Shown: positions 1 to 9,581, counted from the stretch's first letter. The stretch: 64,000 nucleotides of DNA from Myxococcota bacterium (GCA_028285625.1 JANQOX010000001.1:1-64000); one strand, 5' to 3'. Notes: generated by a model not told the origin, from the letters alone. A program made the numbers and translations.

Positions 1-278
1 TCTTCCCTTCTCTCATCCAACCGGAGAAGTTGATCCCGGACGGCCTCGCGCTCTTCAACGATGCATGGCGCGTGCTCGAGAAATGGGAGAAGCCGTTCAC
101 TACGGCCTACGGCAAAGCAGATCCGATTCTGGGCTGGTTCGACACCGTGTTTCAGGAGCACGTCCCCGGCGCGGCAGGCCAACCGCACAGAGCATTCCCG
201 GAAGGTCCGCACTTCATTCAAGAAGTCGAAGCGGAGGCTCTCGTCGACTCGATCGTCGCGGCTGCGTCAGCGAGCTGA
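1..278 (+). CDS. Haloalkane dehalogenase (alpha/beta hydrolase), C-terminal part, 5' truncated by window edge
   Basis: Frame from nt 3 reads FPSLIQPEKLIPDGLALFNDAWRVLEKWEKPFTTAYGKADPILGWFDTVFQEHVPGAAGQPHRAF..PHFIQE, resembling the DhaA/LinB C-terminus (W-KPF, D-P, IPGAxGQPH, HFIQE). Confidence 0.85.
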   Translation, partial: FPSLIQPEKLIPDGLALFNDAWRVLEKWEKPFTTAYGKADPILGWFDTVFQEHVPGAAGQPHRAFPEGPHFIQEVEAEALVDSIVAAASAS

Positions 279-322
279 ATCGGTTCCTGCTGCCTCCACG
301 CGCGTGTAAGAACTTGATCCTA

Positions 323-357
323 GTGGCACGCCGGGAGCGATTCGAACCCCCGACCCC
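323..357 (-). pseudogene. Partial duplicate of the 3' end (T-arm + acceptor + CCA) of the neighbouring tRNA-Arg
   Basis: gtggcacgccgggagcgattcgaacccccgacccc matches 411-445 of the intact tRNA region with mismatches only at one internal position and at the last base; no D-arm or proper anticodon arm follows. Confidence 0.8.
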
Positions 358-411
358 GCGCGCGAAGACGCGCGCTCGAACACGCACGGTGGAGGCGTGA
401 CGAAGATCTGG

Positions 412-488
412 TGGCACGCCGGGAGGGATTCGAACCCCCGACCCTCAGGTTCGAAGCCTGATGCTCTATCCAGCTGAGCTACCGGCGC
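412..488 (-). tRNA. tRNA-Arg (anticodon TCG), CCA encoded
   Basis: Reverse complement GCGCCGGTAGCTCAGCTGGATAGAGCATCAGGCTTCGAACCTGAGGGTCGGGGGTTCGAATCCCTCCCGGCGTGCCA folds as a cloverleaf; anticodon loop CTTCGAA. Confidence 0.95.
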
Positions 489-655
489 GTGGGAGCGTCA
501 GGGTAGCGAAACCGGGCTCGAGAGCGGGTCCTGGGGTTGGGGCCTGGCGGCGTGAGCCAGTCCGTTCTATCGTCGGACTCACTTCGTTCGATGATCGAAC
601 TCACTCGGGCGGGACTCGCGCGCCGCCCAGAGGCCCGGGAGAGCTGGAGGAGCCG

Positions 656-2926
656 ATGCCCGCGATGACCAAGAAGGCCGACCCGAACGACTGGCAGAGC
701 ACGTCGTGCATCCTGTGCAGCACCAACTGTGGGCTGCAGGTTCGGGTGGCCGACGGCCACTTCGAGAAGATCCGCGGCGACAAGACCAATCCGCGGTCGC
801 GCGGCTACACGTGCGAGAAGCCGGCGGGCCTCGATCACTACCAGAACCACGCCGACCGTCTCACCACGCCGCTGCGCCGCAAGCAGGACGGCAGCTTCGA
901 GGCCATCGATTGGGACACGGCGATCGGCGAGATCGCGGCGCGGCTGGCCGAGATTCGCGACACCCACGGCGGCGAGAAGATCCTCTACTACGGCGGAGGA
1001 GGGCAGGGCAATCATCTCGGCGGGGCGTACAGCGCAGCGACGCGGCGAGCGCTGGGCATGCGCTACTCGTCGAACGCGCTCGCGCAGGAGAAGACCGGCG
1101 AGTTCTGGGTCGAGCGCGGGATGTTCGGGGGCCGCCCCGAGCCCGACTTCGAGCATGCCGAGGTTTCGGTGTTCGTCGGCAAGAACCCCTGGCAGTCGCA
1201 CGGCTTCGAGCGCGCGCGGCCCATCCTGCGTGCCATCGCCAAGGACCCCGAGCGGCACATGATCGTGATGGACCCGCGCCGCACCGAGACGGCCGAGCTC
1301 GCGGACATCTGGCTCCGGGTCGTGCCGGGCACCGACGCCTTCGTGCTGGCGGCGATGCTTCGCATCCTGATGGACGAAGACCTCCTCGATCGCGATTGGC
1401 TCGCAGCGCACGCCCACGACGGCCAGGCGCTCTTCGACGTGCTGTCCGAGGTGCCGGTGGCCGACTACTGCGCTCGCGCAGGCGTCGCCGAAGGCGACGT
1501 TCGCGAGGCCGCGCGGCGGATCGGCACCGCCCGCAGCGTCTCGGTGCTCGAAGACCTCGGCATCGAGATGGCCCCTCACAGCACGCTCAACTCGTACCTC
1601 GAGAAGCTCCTGTACGCGCTCACGGGCAACCTCGGCGGCCAGGGGGCGATGAACCTCGGCACGCACATGGGCAAGCTCATCGGGGGCGGCAAGGCCAACC
1701 GTACGACGCCCGTCGGGGGCCACCGCATCATCACGGGCCTGATCCCGTGCAACGCGATCCCCGAAGAGATCCTCACCGATCACCCCGACCGGTTTCGCGC
1801 CATGTTCATCGAGAGCGGCAACCCCGTGCACTCGCTCGCCGACAGCCCGCGCATGCGAGAGGCGCTCGACGCGCTCGACTGCGTGGTGGTGATCGACGTC
1901 GCCATGACCGAGACCGCCCAGCACGCCGACTACGTGCTGCCGGCGGCGTCGCAGTACGAGAAGGTCGAGACCACGTTCTTCGGGGGCGGCTTCCCCGATC
2001 ACGTGTTCCTGCTGCGACACCCCCTGTTCCCGGTGGCCGAGGGCACGCTCACCGAGCCCGAGATCCACAGCCGGCTCTGCCGCGCGCTCGGGGCCTTCAC
2101 CGACGAAGACGTCGCCGACCTGCGTGCGGCCGCCGAGGCCGGGGTCGAGAAGTTCGGCATGGCCTTCGCCCAGGCCATGGCAACCGAGCCCAAGCTCGCG
2201 GCGATCCTGCCGGTGGTGCTCTACGAGACGCTGGGCCGCGCCCTGGGCGAGGGTCTGGAGGGCGCCGCGCTCATCTGGGGAGCGGCGCAGACGCTGGCCT
2301 CTGCCGAGCCCGATTCGGTGCGCCGCGCCGGCTTCGAGGGCGAGGGGGCCGCGCTCGGCGATGCGCTCTTCCGCGCGATCGTCGACAACCCGAATGGTGT
2401 CGTCATCACGAGCGACCCCTACGACGTGACGCTCGAACGCATCGGCACCGGCGACGGCAAGATCCAGCTGGTGCTGCCCGAGCTGCTGCAAGAGCTCGCC
2501 GACCTGATCGACGAGCAGCCCCCGCGCCAGACCGACGCCTATCCGTTCATCCTGGCGGCGGGAGAACGGCGCACCAGCACGGCGAACACCATCTACCGCA
2601 ACCCGGGCTGGCGCAAGAAGGACGCCGATGGCGCCCTGCGCATGAGCCCGGCCGATGCCGAGCGCCTGGGCGTGACCACGGGGGGGCGGGTTCGCATCAC
2701 CACCAAGCGCGGATCGGCCGAAGCCATCGTCGAGGTGAGTGACACCCTCCGCGACGGTCACATCACGCTGCCGAACGGTCACGGCCTCGAGTACCCGGAT
2801 GCGGAAGGTCGGCGCCGGGTGGTCGGCACGCCGCCCAATGAGCTCACGTCGGGCGAAGATCGGGACTGGTTTGCGCTGACGCCCTGGCACAAGCACGTGC
2901 GGGCCCGGGTCGAGGCCATCGCGTGA
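656..2926 (+). CDS. Molybdopterin-dependent oxidoreductase (formate dehydrogenase/nitrate reductase-like large subunit)
   Basis: CILCSTNCGLQVRV Fe-S motif, RGYTCEKPAGLDHYQNHADRLTTPLRR, and a molydopterin dinucleotide-binding C-terminus (TANTIYRNPGW). The ORF-track start at 461 overlaps the tRNA; ATG 656 is the likely start. Confidence 0.9.
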   Translation: MPAMTKKADPNDWQSTSCILCSTNCGLQVRVADGHFEKIRGDKTNPRSRGYTCEKPAGLDHYQNHADRLTTPLRRKQDGSFEAIDWDTAIGEIAARLAEIRDTHGGEKILYYGGGGQGNHLGGAYSAATRRALGMRYSSNALAQEKTGEFWVERGMFGGRPEPDFEHAEVSVFVGKNPWQSHGFERARPILRAIAKDPERHMIVMDPRRTETAELADIWLRVVPGTDAFVLAAMLRILMDEDLLDRDWLAAHAHDGQALFDVLSEVPVADYCARAGVAEGDVREAARRIGTARSVSVLEDLGIEMAPHSTLNSYLEKLLYALTGNLGGQGAMNLGTHMGKLIGGGKANRTTPVGGHRIITGLIPCNAIPEEILTDHPDRFRAMFIESGNPVHSLADSPRMREALDALDCVVVIDVAMTETAQHADYVLPAASQYEKVETTFFGGGFPDHVFLLRHPLFPVAEGTLTEPEIHSRLCRALGAFTDEDVADLRAAAEAGVEKFGMAFAQAMATEPKLAAILPVVLYETLGRALGEGLEGAALIWGAAQTLASAEPDSVRRAGFEGEGAALGDALFRAIVDNPNGVVITSDPYDVTLERIGTGDGKIQLVLPELLQELADLIDEQPPRQTDAYPFILAAGERRTSTANTIYRNPGWRKKDADGALRMSPADAERLGVTTGGRVRITTKRGSAEAIVEVSDTLRDGHITLPNGHGLEYPDAEGRRRVVGTPPNELTSGEDRDWFALTPWHKHVRARVEAIA

Positions 2927-2939
2927 ACCGCCCCGTCCG

Positions 2940-2959
2940 ACTAGCGAGGCCGCGCTAGT
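2940..2959. promoter_or_regulatory. Inverted repeat ACTAGCG-N6-CGCTAGT overlapping the GTG start of the HxlR gene
   Basis: Perfect 7-bp dyad read directly from sequence. Confidence 0.5.
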
Positions 2960-3404
2960 GCGCCGTACGCGATTCGAAGATGCGCCGTGCCCGATTGCGC
3001 GAACCACGGATCTCATGGGAGATTGGTGGACGCCGCTCGTCATGCGCGAGGCGCTGCGCGGCGTCCGCCGCTTCGAGGACTTCCAGCAGTCGCTCCAGCT
3101 CTCGCGGGGCGTGCTCGCCCAGCGCCTGGGCCGCCTGGTCGACGAGGGTCTGCTCGCGCGGCGGCGCTACGAAGAGCGGCCGCCGCGCGACGAGTACGTG
3201 CTCACCGACAAGGGACGCGACTTCTACGCCGTGCTGGCGGCCATGTGGCGCTTCGGCGAGGACTGGCTGTGGCCCGAGGGCGAAGCCCCGCCCATCGAGC
3301 TGGTCGACCGCGACAGTGGCGAGCGTGTCGAGGTGCGGGTGGTCGATGAACGCACCGGCGAGCCGGTCGACGCGCGCCGCGTGAGGATCGCCGCGCGCAA
3401 GTAG
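2958..3404 (+). CDS. HxlR-family winged-helix transcriptional regulator
   Basis: CPIARTTDLMGDWWTPLVMREALRGVRRFEDFQQSLQLSRGVLAQRLGRLVDEGLLARRRY is a typical HxlR domain. Confidence 0.93.
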   Translation: MRRTRFEDAPCPIARTTDLMGDWWTPLVMREALRGVRRFEDFQQSLQLSRGVLAQRLGRLVDEGLLARRRYEERPPRDEYVLTDKGRDFYAVLAAMWRFGEDWLWPEGEAPPIELVDRDSGERVEVRVVDERTGEPVDARRVRIAARK

Positions 3405-3426
3405 GCGCGGGGCGAACCGCGGCCGC

Positions 3427-4119
3427 TCAGGCGGCCGATTCGGCCGCGGCCGGCAGCAGGTCGGCGTAGACGAAGCCGTCGCGCTCGACGACCTCGCCCG
3501 GGGTGACGGCGATGGGCCGGGAGAACATCGGCCCGTCGTACGCAAAGGTATGGAACTCGCCGTTCTCGCCGCAGCGGTCGATCTGGGGCGGAAGCTCGGC
3601 GAGTAGCGCTTCGTCGAAGGCCCGCCCGGCGAAGGAGGCGTCGAGGGCGCGTGGGTCGACGCACGTGATCCGCGCGCGTAGGCCCCCCGCGACCATGCGT
3701 CGGGCGAGCTCGTGCGTCGGGATCCCCCAGATCGGGAAGAGCGGCTCGATCCCCGTCCCGTCGAGCTGCTTCTCGCGGTAGCTGCGGATGTCTTCGAGAA
3801 AGAGGTCGCCGAACGCCATGGCGCCAATCCCCTCGGCGACGGCGCGTTCGACGGTCTGCCCCATCAACCGCTCGTACACCTCGTTCGGGCACGGGTTCGG
3901 GAGCGGCACCTTCCAGAGCGCGAGCCCCGCCGCGGCGGCCTGCGCTTCGAGCAACGTCTCCCGCACGGCGTGCATGGCGACGCGCTCGTACTGCTCGTTC
4001 ACGGTGGTGAGCAGCCCGACCACCTCGAGCGAGGGGTCACCGCGCAGCGCATGCAGCGCCCAGGCGCTGTCCTTGCCGCTACTCCAGGAGAGGAGGACCT
4101 TGCGAGGCACGGAGGGCAT
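3427..4119 (-). CDS. Diphthine--ammonia ligase-like ATP pyrophosphatase (MJ0570 / Dph6 family)
   Basis: VLLSWSSGKDSAWALHAL PP-loop (SGGKDS-like) plus ...GDLFLEDIRSYREKQL..G.EPLFPIWG, family-typical. Confidence 0.85.
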   Translation of the reverse strand: MPSVPRKVLLSWSSGKDSAWALHALRGDPSLEVVGLLTTVNEQYERVAMHAVRETLLEAQAAAAGLALWKVPLPNPCPNEVYERLMGQTVERAVAEGIGAMAFGDLFLEDIRSYREKQLDGTGIEPLFPIWGIPTHELARRMVAGGLRARITCVDPRALDASFAGRAFDEALLAELPPQIDRCGENGEFHTFAYDGPMFSRPIAVTPGEVVERDGFVYADLLPAAAESAA

Positions 4120-4174
4120 CGTCTTCGGAGTATGCCCGAGACCGGCTCGCCTGCCCGAGGCGGGATCGTCTAGC

Positions 4175-5089
4175 ATGGCGCGCATGCGGCAGGTCGCCTT
4201 CCTGCTCGTCCTCGCCCTGGGGCTCGCACCCAGCGCAGCCTCGGCCGACTGTGTCGACGGCATCTGCGTGGACTGGGAGACCGAGGCCGACGAGACGCTC
4301 TTTCTCGCCCGCCACGAGCTGCCCGTGCCGATCCAGGTGCGCCTGCGGCTCGAGCTGCGCAACATGGCTGCAGACCCCGCCGATGAAGTGGTGGCGCTCG
4401 TGCCGGTCGGCGAAGAAGTCACACTGGCGACCATCTGGCCCGAGGGCAGCGGCGAGCCACGCTGGAAGTACCGCTGGCGCTCGGCCCTCGGCGAGCCCGA
4501 CGCCGCTCACGACGAGGCCGCGCGCTACCGCATCCCCTTCGGCGGCAAGGCGCCGCGTCGCCTCACCCAGGGTGGCAACGGCGGCTTCAGCCACCGGGGG
4601 CGCACGGCCTACGATTTCCGCATGCCCGTGGGCACACCCATCCTCGCGGCGCGCGGTGGCGTCGTCGCGAAGGTGGTGGATGTCTACACACGGGGTGGCC
4701 GGCGCAGGAGTCTCGCGGGCAAGGCCAATCGCGTCATGATCGCCCACGACGACGGCAGCGTGGCGCTCTACGTCCACCTGTCGAAGGGCGCCGTCGTCAG
4801 CACCGGCGATCGCGTCGTGGCCGGGCAGCGGCTCGGGCTGAGCGGCAACACCGGCTACACCACGGGGCCGCATCTGCACTTCGAGGTGTATGCCGCGGTG
4901 TCGGGTCAGGTGGACACCGAGAGCATCTCGATCCGCTTCGACGACGGCAGCCCGCGCGGCACGACGCCCGTGGCCGGTTCGTACTACGGCCCGGCCGAAG
5001 AGGTGGCCGGGCCGCTCGCGCGGGCCGAGGGCGCTTCCGCGTTGGCTCTCAGTCCTCGCCCCGGCCCGGCCGGCCCTGCCAGGCCTTGA
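4175..5089 (+). CDS. Secreted M23-family metallopeptidase
   Basis: Signal peptide; NGGFSHRGRTAYDFRMPVGTPILAARGGVV...GPHLHFEV, M23 zinc-site motifs. Confidence 0.9.
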   Translation: MARMRQVAFLLVLALGLAPSAASADCVDGICVDWETEADETLFLARHELPVPIQVRLRLELRNMAADPADEVVALVPVGEEVTLATIWPEGSGEPRWKYRWRSALGEPDAAHDEAARYRIPFGGKAPRRLTQGGNGGFSHRGRTAYDFRMPVGTPILAARGGVVAKVVDVYTRGGRRRSLAGKANRVMIAHDDGSVALYVHLSKGAVVSTGDRVVAGQRLGLSGNTGYTTGPHLHFEVYAAVSGQVDTESISIRFDDGSPRGTTPVAGSYYGPAEEVAGPLARAEGASALALSPRPGPAGPARP

Positions 5090-5516
5090 CCATGGCCAGC
5101 GGCTCGGGCGGGCGCTGTTCGAACTGGGGGCCCGGGGCCATGGCGACCCAGGGGCGCGCGCTGCGCGTCCACATGTTGCCGTAGGGGGTCATGCCACCGA
5201 CGTCCTCGAGCGCTCCGGCGCTGATGCTGAGCACCTGCGGCACGTCCTCGGCCTGGGCCCAGACGAGGGTGTCGCAAGCGCTGCATCGCGTGAAGGTGAT
5301 GCGCTGTTCGCCCGCTTCGCCGAGCAGGCGCTCTTCGGTCGGGCCAGCCACGTCGGTGATGGCCTCGCGACGCACGTGCATCGACTGGCCGAAGGCCGAG
5401 CCCGAGTCGGCCTGGCACTCGGTGCAGTGGCACAGGTAGAACGCGATCGGTTCTTCGCGCAGCACGAACGTCGTCTTGCCGCAGCGGCAGGCGCCTCGAA
5501 CGTTCATGGGCTTCAT
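5049..5516 (-). CDS. GFA-family (glutathione-dependent formaldehyde-activating enzyme / CENP-V) zinc protein
   Basis: GACRCGKTTF...CHCTECQADSGSAFG...CSACDTLVW motif set; converges on and overlaps the M23 gene by 41 bp. Confidence 0.9.
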   Translation of the reverse strand: MKPMNVRGACRCGKTTFVLREEPIAFYLCHCTECQADSGSAFGQSMHVRREAITDVAGPTEERLLGEAGEQRITFTRCSACDTLVWAQAEDVPQVLSISAGALEDVGGMTPYGNMWTRSARPWVAMAPGPQFEQRPPEPLAMVKAWQGRPGRGED

Positions 5517-5638
5517 GGGACGAGCCTCCAATGCCGGGGCCGGCCAGGCAACGGTACCTGAGCGAGAGGGCGAGAACGTCGATTTCCGCCCCCTCCCGCT
5601 GGCGCCTGGGCGTAGAATGCCCGCCTGGGGAGGGTTGG

Positions 5639-6589
5639 ATGAAGCGTCTTCTCGCGTTCGTCGGTGTCCTGGTGCTCGCGGCCATCGCGGTGCCGCCGCT
5701 CTACTTCGCCGTGTTCCCGGCCGAGGCCCCGCCCGAGCTGCCTCCGCCGGGACGCCGCCTGATGCTGCCCGGAGGTGTCGGTGTGAACGTGCTCGACACC
5801 GGACGGGGCCCGGCCGTGGTGATGGTGCACGGTCTGCCCGGCTCGGCCTACGAGTGGCGCGAGACCATCCGCGAAGTGGCGGCGCGTGGGCGCCGCGCCA
5901 TCGCCTACGACCGCGTCGGCTACGGCCACTCCGATGCACGCCGCGAGGGCCGTCACACGCCCGCCGCCAACGCCGACGAGCTGCTGGCCGTGCTCGAGGA
6001 GCTGAACCTTCGCGATGCCACGGTGGCCGGGTGGTCGTACGGTGGCGTGACGGGCATGATCGCGGCCCAGAAGGACCCGAGTCGCATCGGTCGCCTGGTG
6101 CTCGTCGGCACCGGCGGGCCCGACTCGCCCGACGCGAAGCCGCCCGAGCCGAGCGCGGCCATGCGCGCCTTCTACTCCGATCCCGTGCTGCGCTGGCGGG
6201 TCATGGTGCCGCCGCTCGGCGTGAACCTCATGAAGGTCCTGTCGGCGATGGCGTTCAGCGACCAGCCCCAGCCCGACTGGTGGCTCGAGGGCCTGCGCGC
6301 CAACTTCGCGCGTTGGGACACGCTCGTGACCTACCGGGAGGAGATGTTCGGCCTCGACCCCGACGCCGATCCGGGCGCGTTCGACCCCAGCCAGATCTCG
6401 GTGCCGACGCTCCTCCTGCACGGAGACGACGACCGGCTCGCGCCTGTGGCCATCGCCCGGTATCTGGCCAGCGTGATCCCGAACGCCGAGCTCGTGGAGT
6501 ACCCGGGCGGAAGCCACATGCTGCCGGTCACCCATGCCGACGCGCTGGCCGAGCGCATCACCGGGTTCGGAGACGGCGCGCGCCGATAG
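5639..6589 (+). CDS. Alpha/beta hydrolase
   Basis: VVMVHGLPGSAYEWR, AGWSYGG nucleophile elbow, LLLHGDDD, GGSHMLPV catalytic His. Confidence 0.92.
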   Translation: MKRLLAFVGVLVLAAIAVPPLYFAVFPAEAPPELPPPGRRLMLPGGVGVNVLDTGRGPAVVMVHGLPGSAYEWRETIREVAARGRRAIAYDRVGYGHSDARREGRHTPAANADELLAVLEELNLRDATVAGWSYGGVTGMIAAQKDPSRIGRLVLVGTGGPDSPDAKPPEPSAAMRAFYSDPVLRWRVMVPPLGVNLMKVLSAMAFSDQPQPDWWLEGLRANFARWDTLVTYREEMFGLDPDADPGAFDPSQISVPTLLLHGDDDRLAPVAIARYLASVIPNAELVEYPGGSHMLPVTHADALAERITGFGDGARR

Positions 6590-6628
6590 GCCGGGCCGGG
6601 CGCGGTCGCCCGTCGTCCGTTGCTGCGG

Positions 6629-6865
6629 CTAGGCCGACTCCGCCATCGAGGCGGGGACGGTGCGCACGGCGCGCAGACCGGGGAAGTACTCGTTGCGCAG
6701 CTCCCAGGGGACGCCGAGCGCCGAGAGGATCTTGCGCTTGGTCGCCTGGCGACACTGCTGACCTTTCTCGACGGCATGCACGGTGCGCGGAGAGACGCGC
6801 GCGCGCTCGGCGAGTTCGGTCTGGGTCCATCCGCGCGCCTGTCGCGCGGCTCGAATGCGGTTCAT
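6629..6865 (-). CDS. Small XRE-family helix-turn-helix protein
   Basis: MNRIRAARQARGWTQTELAERARVSPRTVHAVEKGQQCRQATKRKILSALG HTH_3; start at 6865 preferred over the track start. Confidence 0.85.
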   Translation of the reverse strand: MNRIRAARQARGWTQTELAERARVSPRTVHAVEKGQQCRQATKRKILSALGVPWELRNEYFPGLRAVRTVPASMAESA

Positions 6866-7057
6866 GGGAGGGGGCCTCGCGGCTCGCCTAAGCCGCGAGC
6901 CAAGGGCCGAATCATAGCGCCAAAGGCCCCTCGCGGGGGACCGAAACTGCGTTTGGTTTAGAGGTGCCGCGGGGCGTAATCCCAACGAAACACGAGGGGT
7001 TACGCGCATTTGGCCACTCGCGGACGGGACCGAACGGGTCCGAGCGGTTGCGGCGGC

Positions 7058-7474
7058 CTAGCGAACCCCCGTGGGGAACAGGCGCGTGTCCGGGAGCACG
7101 GCTGCGATCGTGACGGCCTCGCCCGTGGGCTCCGCAGCGGGCGGCACGCTTCCGAACTCGACCAGGCCCACGAACAAGAGCAGGGCGGCGAACGCGCCCA
7201 GCGCCGAGAGGCCGCGGTCCTGCCAGGACAGCGGCGGCTCGGTCGCCCACCGCGCGAGCCCCAGCAGGCGGGCCTCGGCCTGCGGGCTCGCCTCGCGGGG
7301 CACCAACGTCGCCGGCAGTCGCGCCAGCAGCGCTTCGGCCGCGCGAAGCTCGGCAAGGCCGCGGCGACAGCGGCGGCAGCGATCGACATGCGCCCGTACG
7401 GCCGCTTCCTGCCGCGGGGGCAGGTTGCCGTCGAGAACGGAGGGCAGGAGTCTGCGTGCGCGCCCATGCCTCAT
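7058..7474 (-). CDS. Anti-sigma factor, zinc-finger type, single TM
   Basis: N-terminal HVDRCRRCRRGL (HxxxCxxC) and TM ALGAFAALLLFVGLVEF; directly downstream of an ECF sigma gene. Confidence 0.85.
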   Translation of the reverse strand: MRHGRARRLLPSVLDGNLPPRQEAAVRAHVDRCRRCRRGLAELRAAEALLARLPATLVPREASPQAEARLLGLARWATEPPLSWQDRGLSALGAFAALLLFVGLVEFGSVPPAAEPTGEAVTIAAVLPDTRLFPTGVR

Positions 7475-7523
7475 GGTTCGAATCCTCGTCGGGCGCGAGT
7501 CAGTCGTGCGACGGGTCGGCAGG

Positions 7524-8087
7524 TCATCGGTCGGCGTCCATGTCGCGAAGCACCGGCAGCAGGGCCGTGCGCAGCTCTTCTCGGCCGCGCCGCAGCCAGG
7601 TGCCGACGGTGGCCGGCGGTAGCCCCTCCTGCTCGGCGATCTCGATGTTCGACAAGCCGTGGTGGATGCGGAGCACCAGGACGCGGCGGTGCTGGGGCTT
7701 CACCTGCAGCAGCGCACGCGCCACGGCGGCCAGCACCTCGCCCTCCAGCACCTGGGCTTCGGGGTCCGATAGCGCGGGTGACGGCTGCACCAGCTCCTGG
7801 GTGGCGACCTCGCGCGCGAGTGCGTCGCGACGGCGCCGCGAGCGCAGCAGGTTGACCGAGCCGTTGATGGCCGCGCGGTACAGGTAGCTCCAGAGGCTGG
7901 CCGAGCCGCGATAGGCGGCACGCGGCAGCGCCAGGAAGACGCGCTGCACCACTTCTTCGGCGTCGGCGTGGTTGCCGACGATCCGATACGCCACGCCCTC
8001 GAGCCGACTTCGGTAGCGGCTGTGGGCTTCGCTCAGCGCACCGGGCTCACCGGCCAGCCAGCGCCGGTCGAGTGCCGGATCCGCCAT
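7524..8087 (-). CDS. ECF-type RNA polymerase sigma factor
   Basis: Sigma2 (ADAEEVVQRVFLALPRAAYRGSASLWSYLYRAAINGSVNLLR) and sigma4 (RVLVLRIHHGLSNIEIAEQEGLPPATVGTWLRRGREELR). Confidence 0.95.
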   Translation of the reverse strand: MADPALDRRWLAGEPGALSEAHSRYRSRLEGVAYRIVGNHADAEEVVQRVFLALPRAAYRGSASLWSYLYRAAINGSVNLLRSRRRRDALAREVATQELVQPSPALSDPEAQVLEGEVLAAVARALLQVKPQHRRVLVLRIHHGLSNIEIAEQEGLPPATVGTWLRRGREELRTALLPVLRDMDADR

Positions 8088-8228
8088 CCGCGGGCGTGCG
8101 GTCTGTGCTTCGGGACCACTCAGAACAAGGCTCCCCTGGCGCTTCCCCTGCCCAGTATGACACCGGACGGTGCCCCGCGGATTCGCTCGAATACCGCAGG
8201 GTCGCTGGAGGAGTGCCCCACGGGGGCA

Positions 8229-9488
8229 TCAGCGGGTGCTGGGAAAGGTGCTCCCGATGCGCGCCATCAGCTGGAGCAGCCGCACCACGTGCAGGCTGGC
8301 CACGGGCTTGCCGCTGGTGAGTAGCGCCACCGAGATCTCGCGGTCGGGGTCGGCCCAGCCGAAGATGTTGGTGAAGCCCAGGTGGCCGAACGCGCGTCCG
8401 CTGCGCTGACCGAACAGGCCCACCGGGTCGTCGCCCAGCATCATGCCGAGCCCGTAGCGCAGCGGGATCATCAACGTGAGGTCGACCTCGCGGTAGCTCT
8501 GCTCGGACACCGCGTGCCGGACCGTGCGGGGCTCGAACACGCGTACGCCGTCGAGTTCGCCCCCGCAGCGCAGGCACTCGTAGAACGCGCAGAGCTCGTC
8601 GGCATTGGACACGACGTTCGCAGCCGGCACGATGCCGGTCAGGAAGCGGGGGTCGCTCGCCAGGGCCACGGCCCCTTCGAGCCCGACGCCCAGGGCCCTT
8701 TGCAGCATGGCGCCCGCGGGCGGCGGCAGCGGCGGCCCCGTGACTGCGTCGTCCGCCACGTGCCCCAGGTCTTCCGGGGCCACGCCGTACCGCATCCAAC
8801 GCATGGAGAGCGGTCCGGTGAGCTCGCGCACGGCGATCTCGCGAATGTCCTTGCCGGTCGCGCGGCGCACGACCTCGCCCAGCACGAACCCGCCGCTCAC
8901 GGCGTGGTAGGCCACCAGGCGCCCAGGCCGGCTGGCGAGCGACGCGTCGCAAAGCAGCTCGACTACGGCGTCCGGATTCTCGAGCAGTTCGAGGTCCATC
9001 GCCTCGGGCGGAATGTTCGGAATGCCCGCTCGGTGCGACAGCACGTGCCGCACCGTGATCCACTGCTTGCCGTGCCGTGCAAACTCGGGGATGTAGTCGC
9101 AGATGCGGTCGTCGAGATGCAGCGCGTGCAGCTCGTCGAGCTTGTGGATGACCATGGCCGTCACGGCCTTCGAGGCCGAGTACAGGCAGAACGGCGTGTC
9201 CACCGTTGCCCGCAGCCGGGGCCCGTCCTCCGGATCGCCCGGGGCGTTGCCGCGCGCATGGCCCACGGTGCGGTGCAGCACGATCTGGCCGCGATGGCGG
9301 ATCTGGACCTGGATCGCCGGATGGACGCCCGTGCGGTAGAGCGCCTCGACCGCGTCCCAGATGCCTTCGACGTCGTGGGGGCTCGGGACTTCGGCGCCGC
9401 GGTCGGTCACGGCCTGCAGGTGGCGCGGTACGCGCACCCGGCGCAAGAAGGGCAGCGGTGCGTTGGCGAGCAGAGCGAGGGGGTCCAT
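8229..9488 (-). CDS. Beta-lactamase-family serine hydrolase
   Basis: FCLYSASKAVTAMVIH (SxxK), YHAVSGGFVLGEVV (YxN-like), GHLGFTNIFGWADP. Confidence 0.9.
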   Translation of the reverse strand: MDPLALLANAPLPFLRRVRVPRHLQAVTDRGAEVPSPHDVEGIWDAVEALYRTGVHPAIQVQIRHRGQIVLHRTVGHARGNAPGDPEDGPRLRATVDTPFCLYSASKAVTAMVIHKLDELHALHLDDRICDYIPEFARHGKQWITVRHVLSHRAGIPNIPPEAMDLELLENPDAVVELLCDASLASRPGRLVAYHAVSGGFVLGEVVRRATGKDIREIAVRELTGPLSMRWMRYGVAPEDLGHVADDAVTGPPLPPPAGAMLQRALGVGLEGAVALASDPRFLTGIVPAANVVSNADELCAFYECLRCGGELDGVRVFEPRTVRHAVSEQSYREVDLTLMIPLRYGLGMMLGDDPVGLFGQRSGRAFGHLGFTNIFGWADPDREISVALLTSGKPVASLHVVRLLQLMARIGSTFPSTR

Positions 9489-9581
9489 GCGGTCAGCCTA
9501 GCGACATGCCCGCCTTCGGTCGCGCGCCCGAACCGTCGGTCGTGGAGCCGACAGTTGCGTGCGCAGCAGTTGCATGTCGGG

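Noticed and set aside
461-655. N-terminal extension of the molybdopterin oxidoreductase ORF
   Set aside because: Overlaps the tRNA-Arg gene; family N-terminus begins at ATG 656.
479-3043. 854-aa minus-strand ORF opposite the molybdopterin oxidoreductase
   Set aside because: Antisense to a strongly recognisable gene, crosses a tRNA, low-complexity Arg/Gly/His-rich translation with no domain; typical GC-rich antisense frame.
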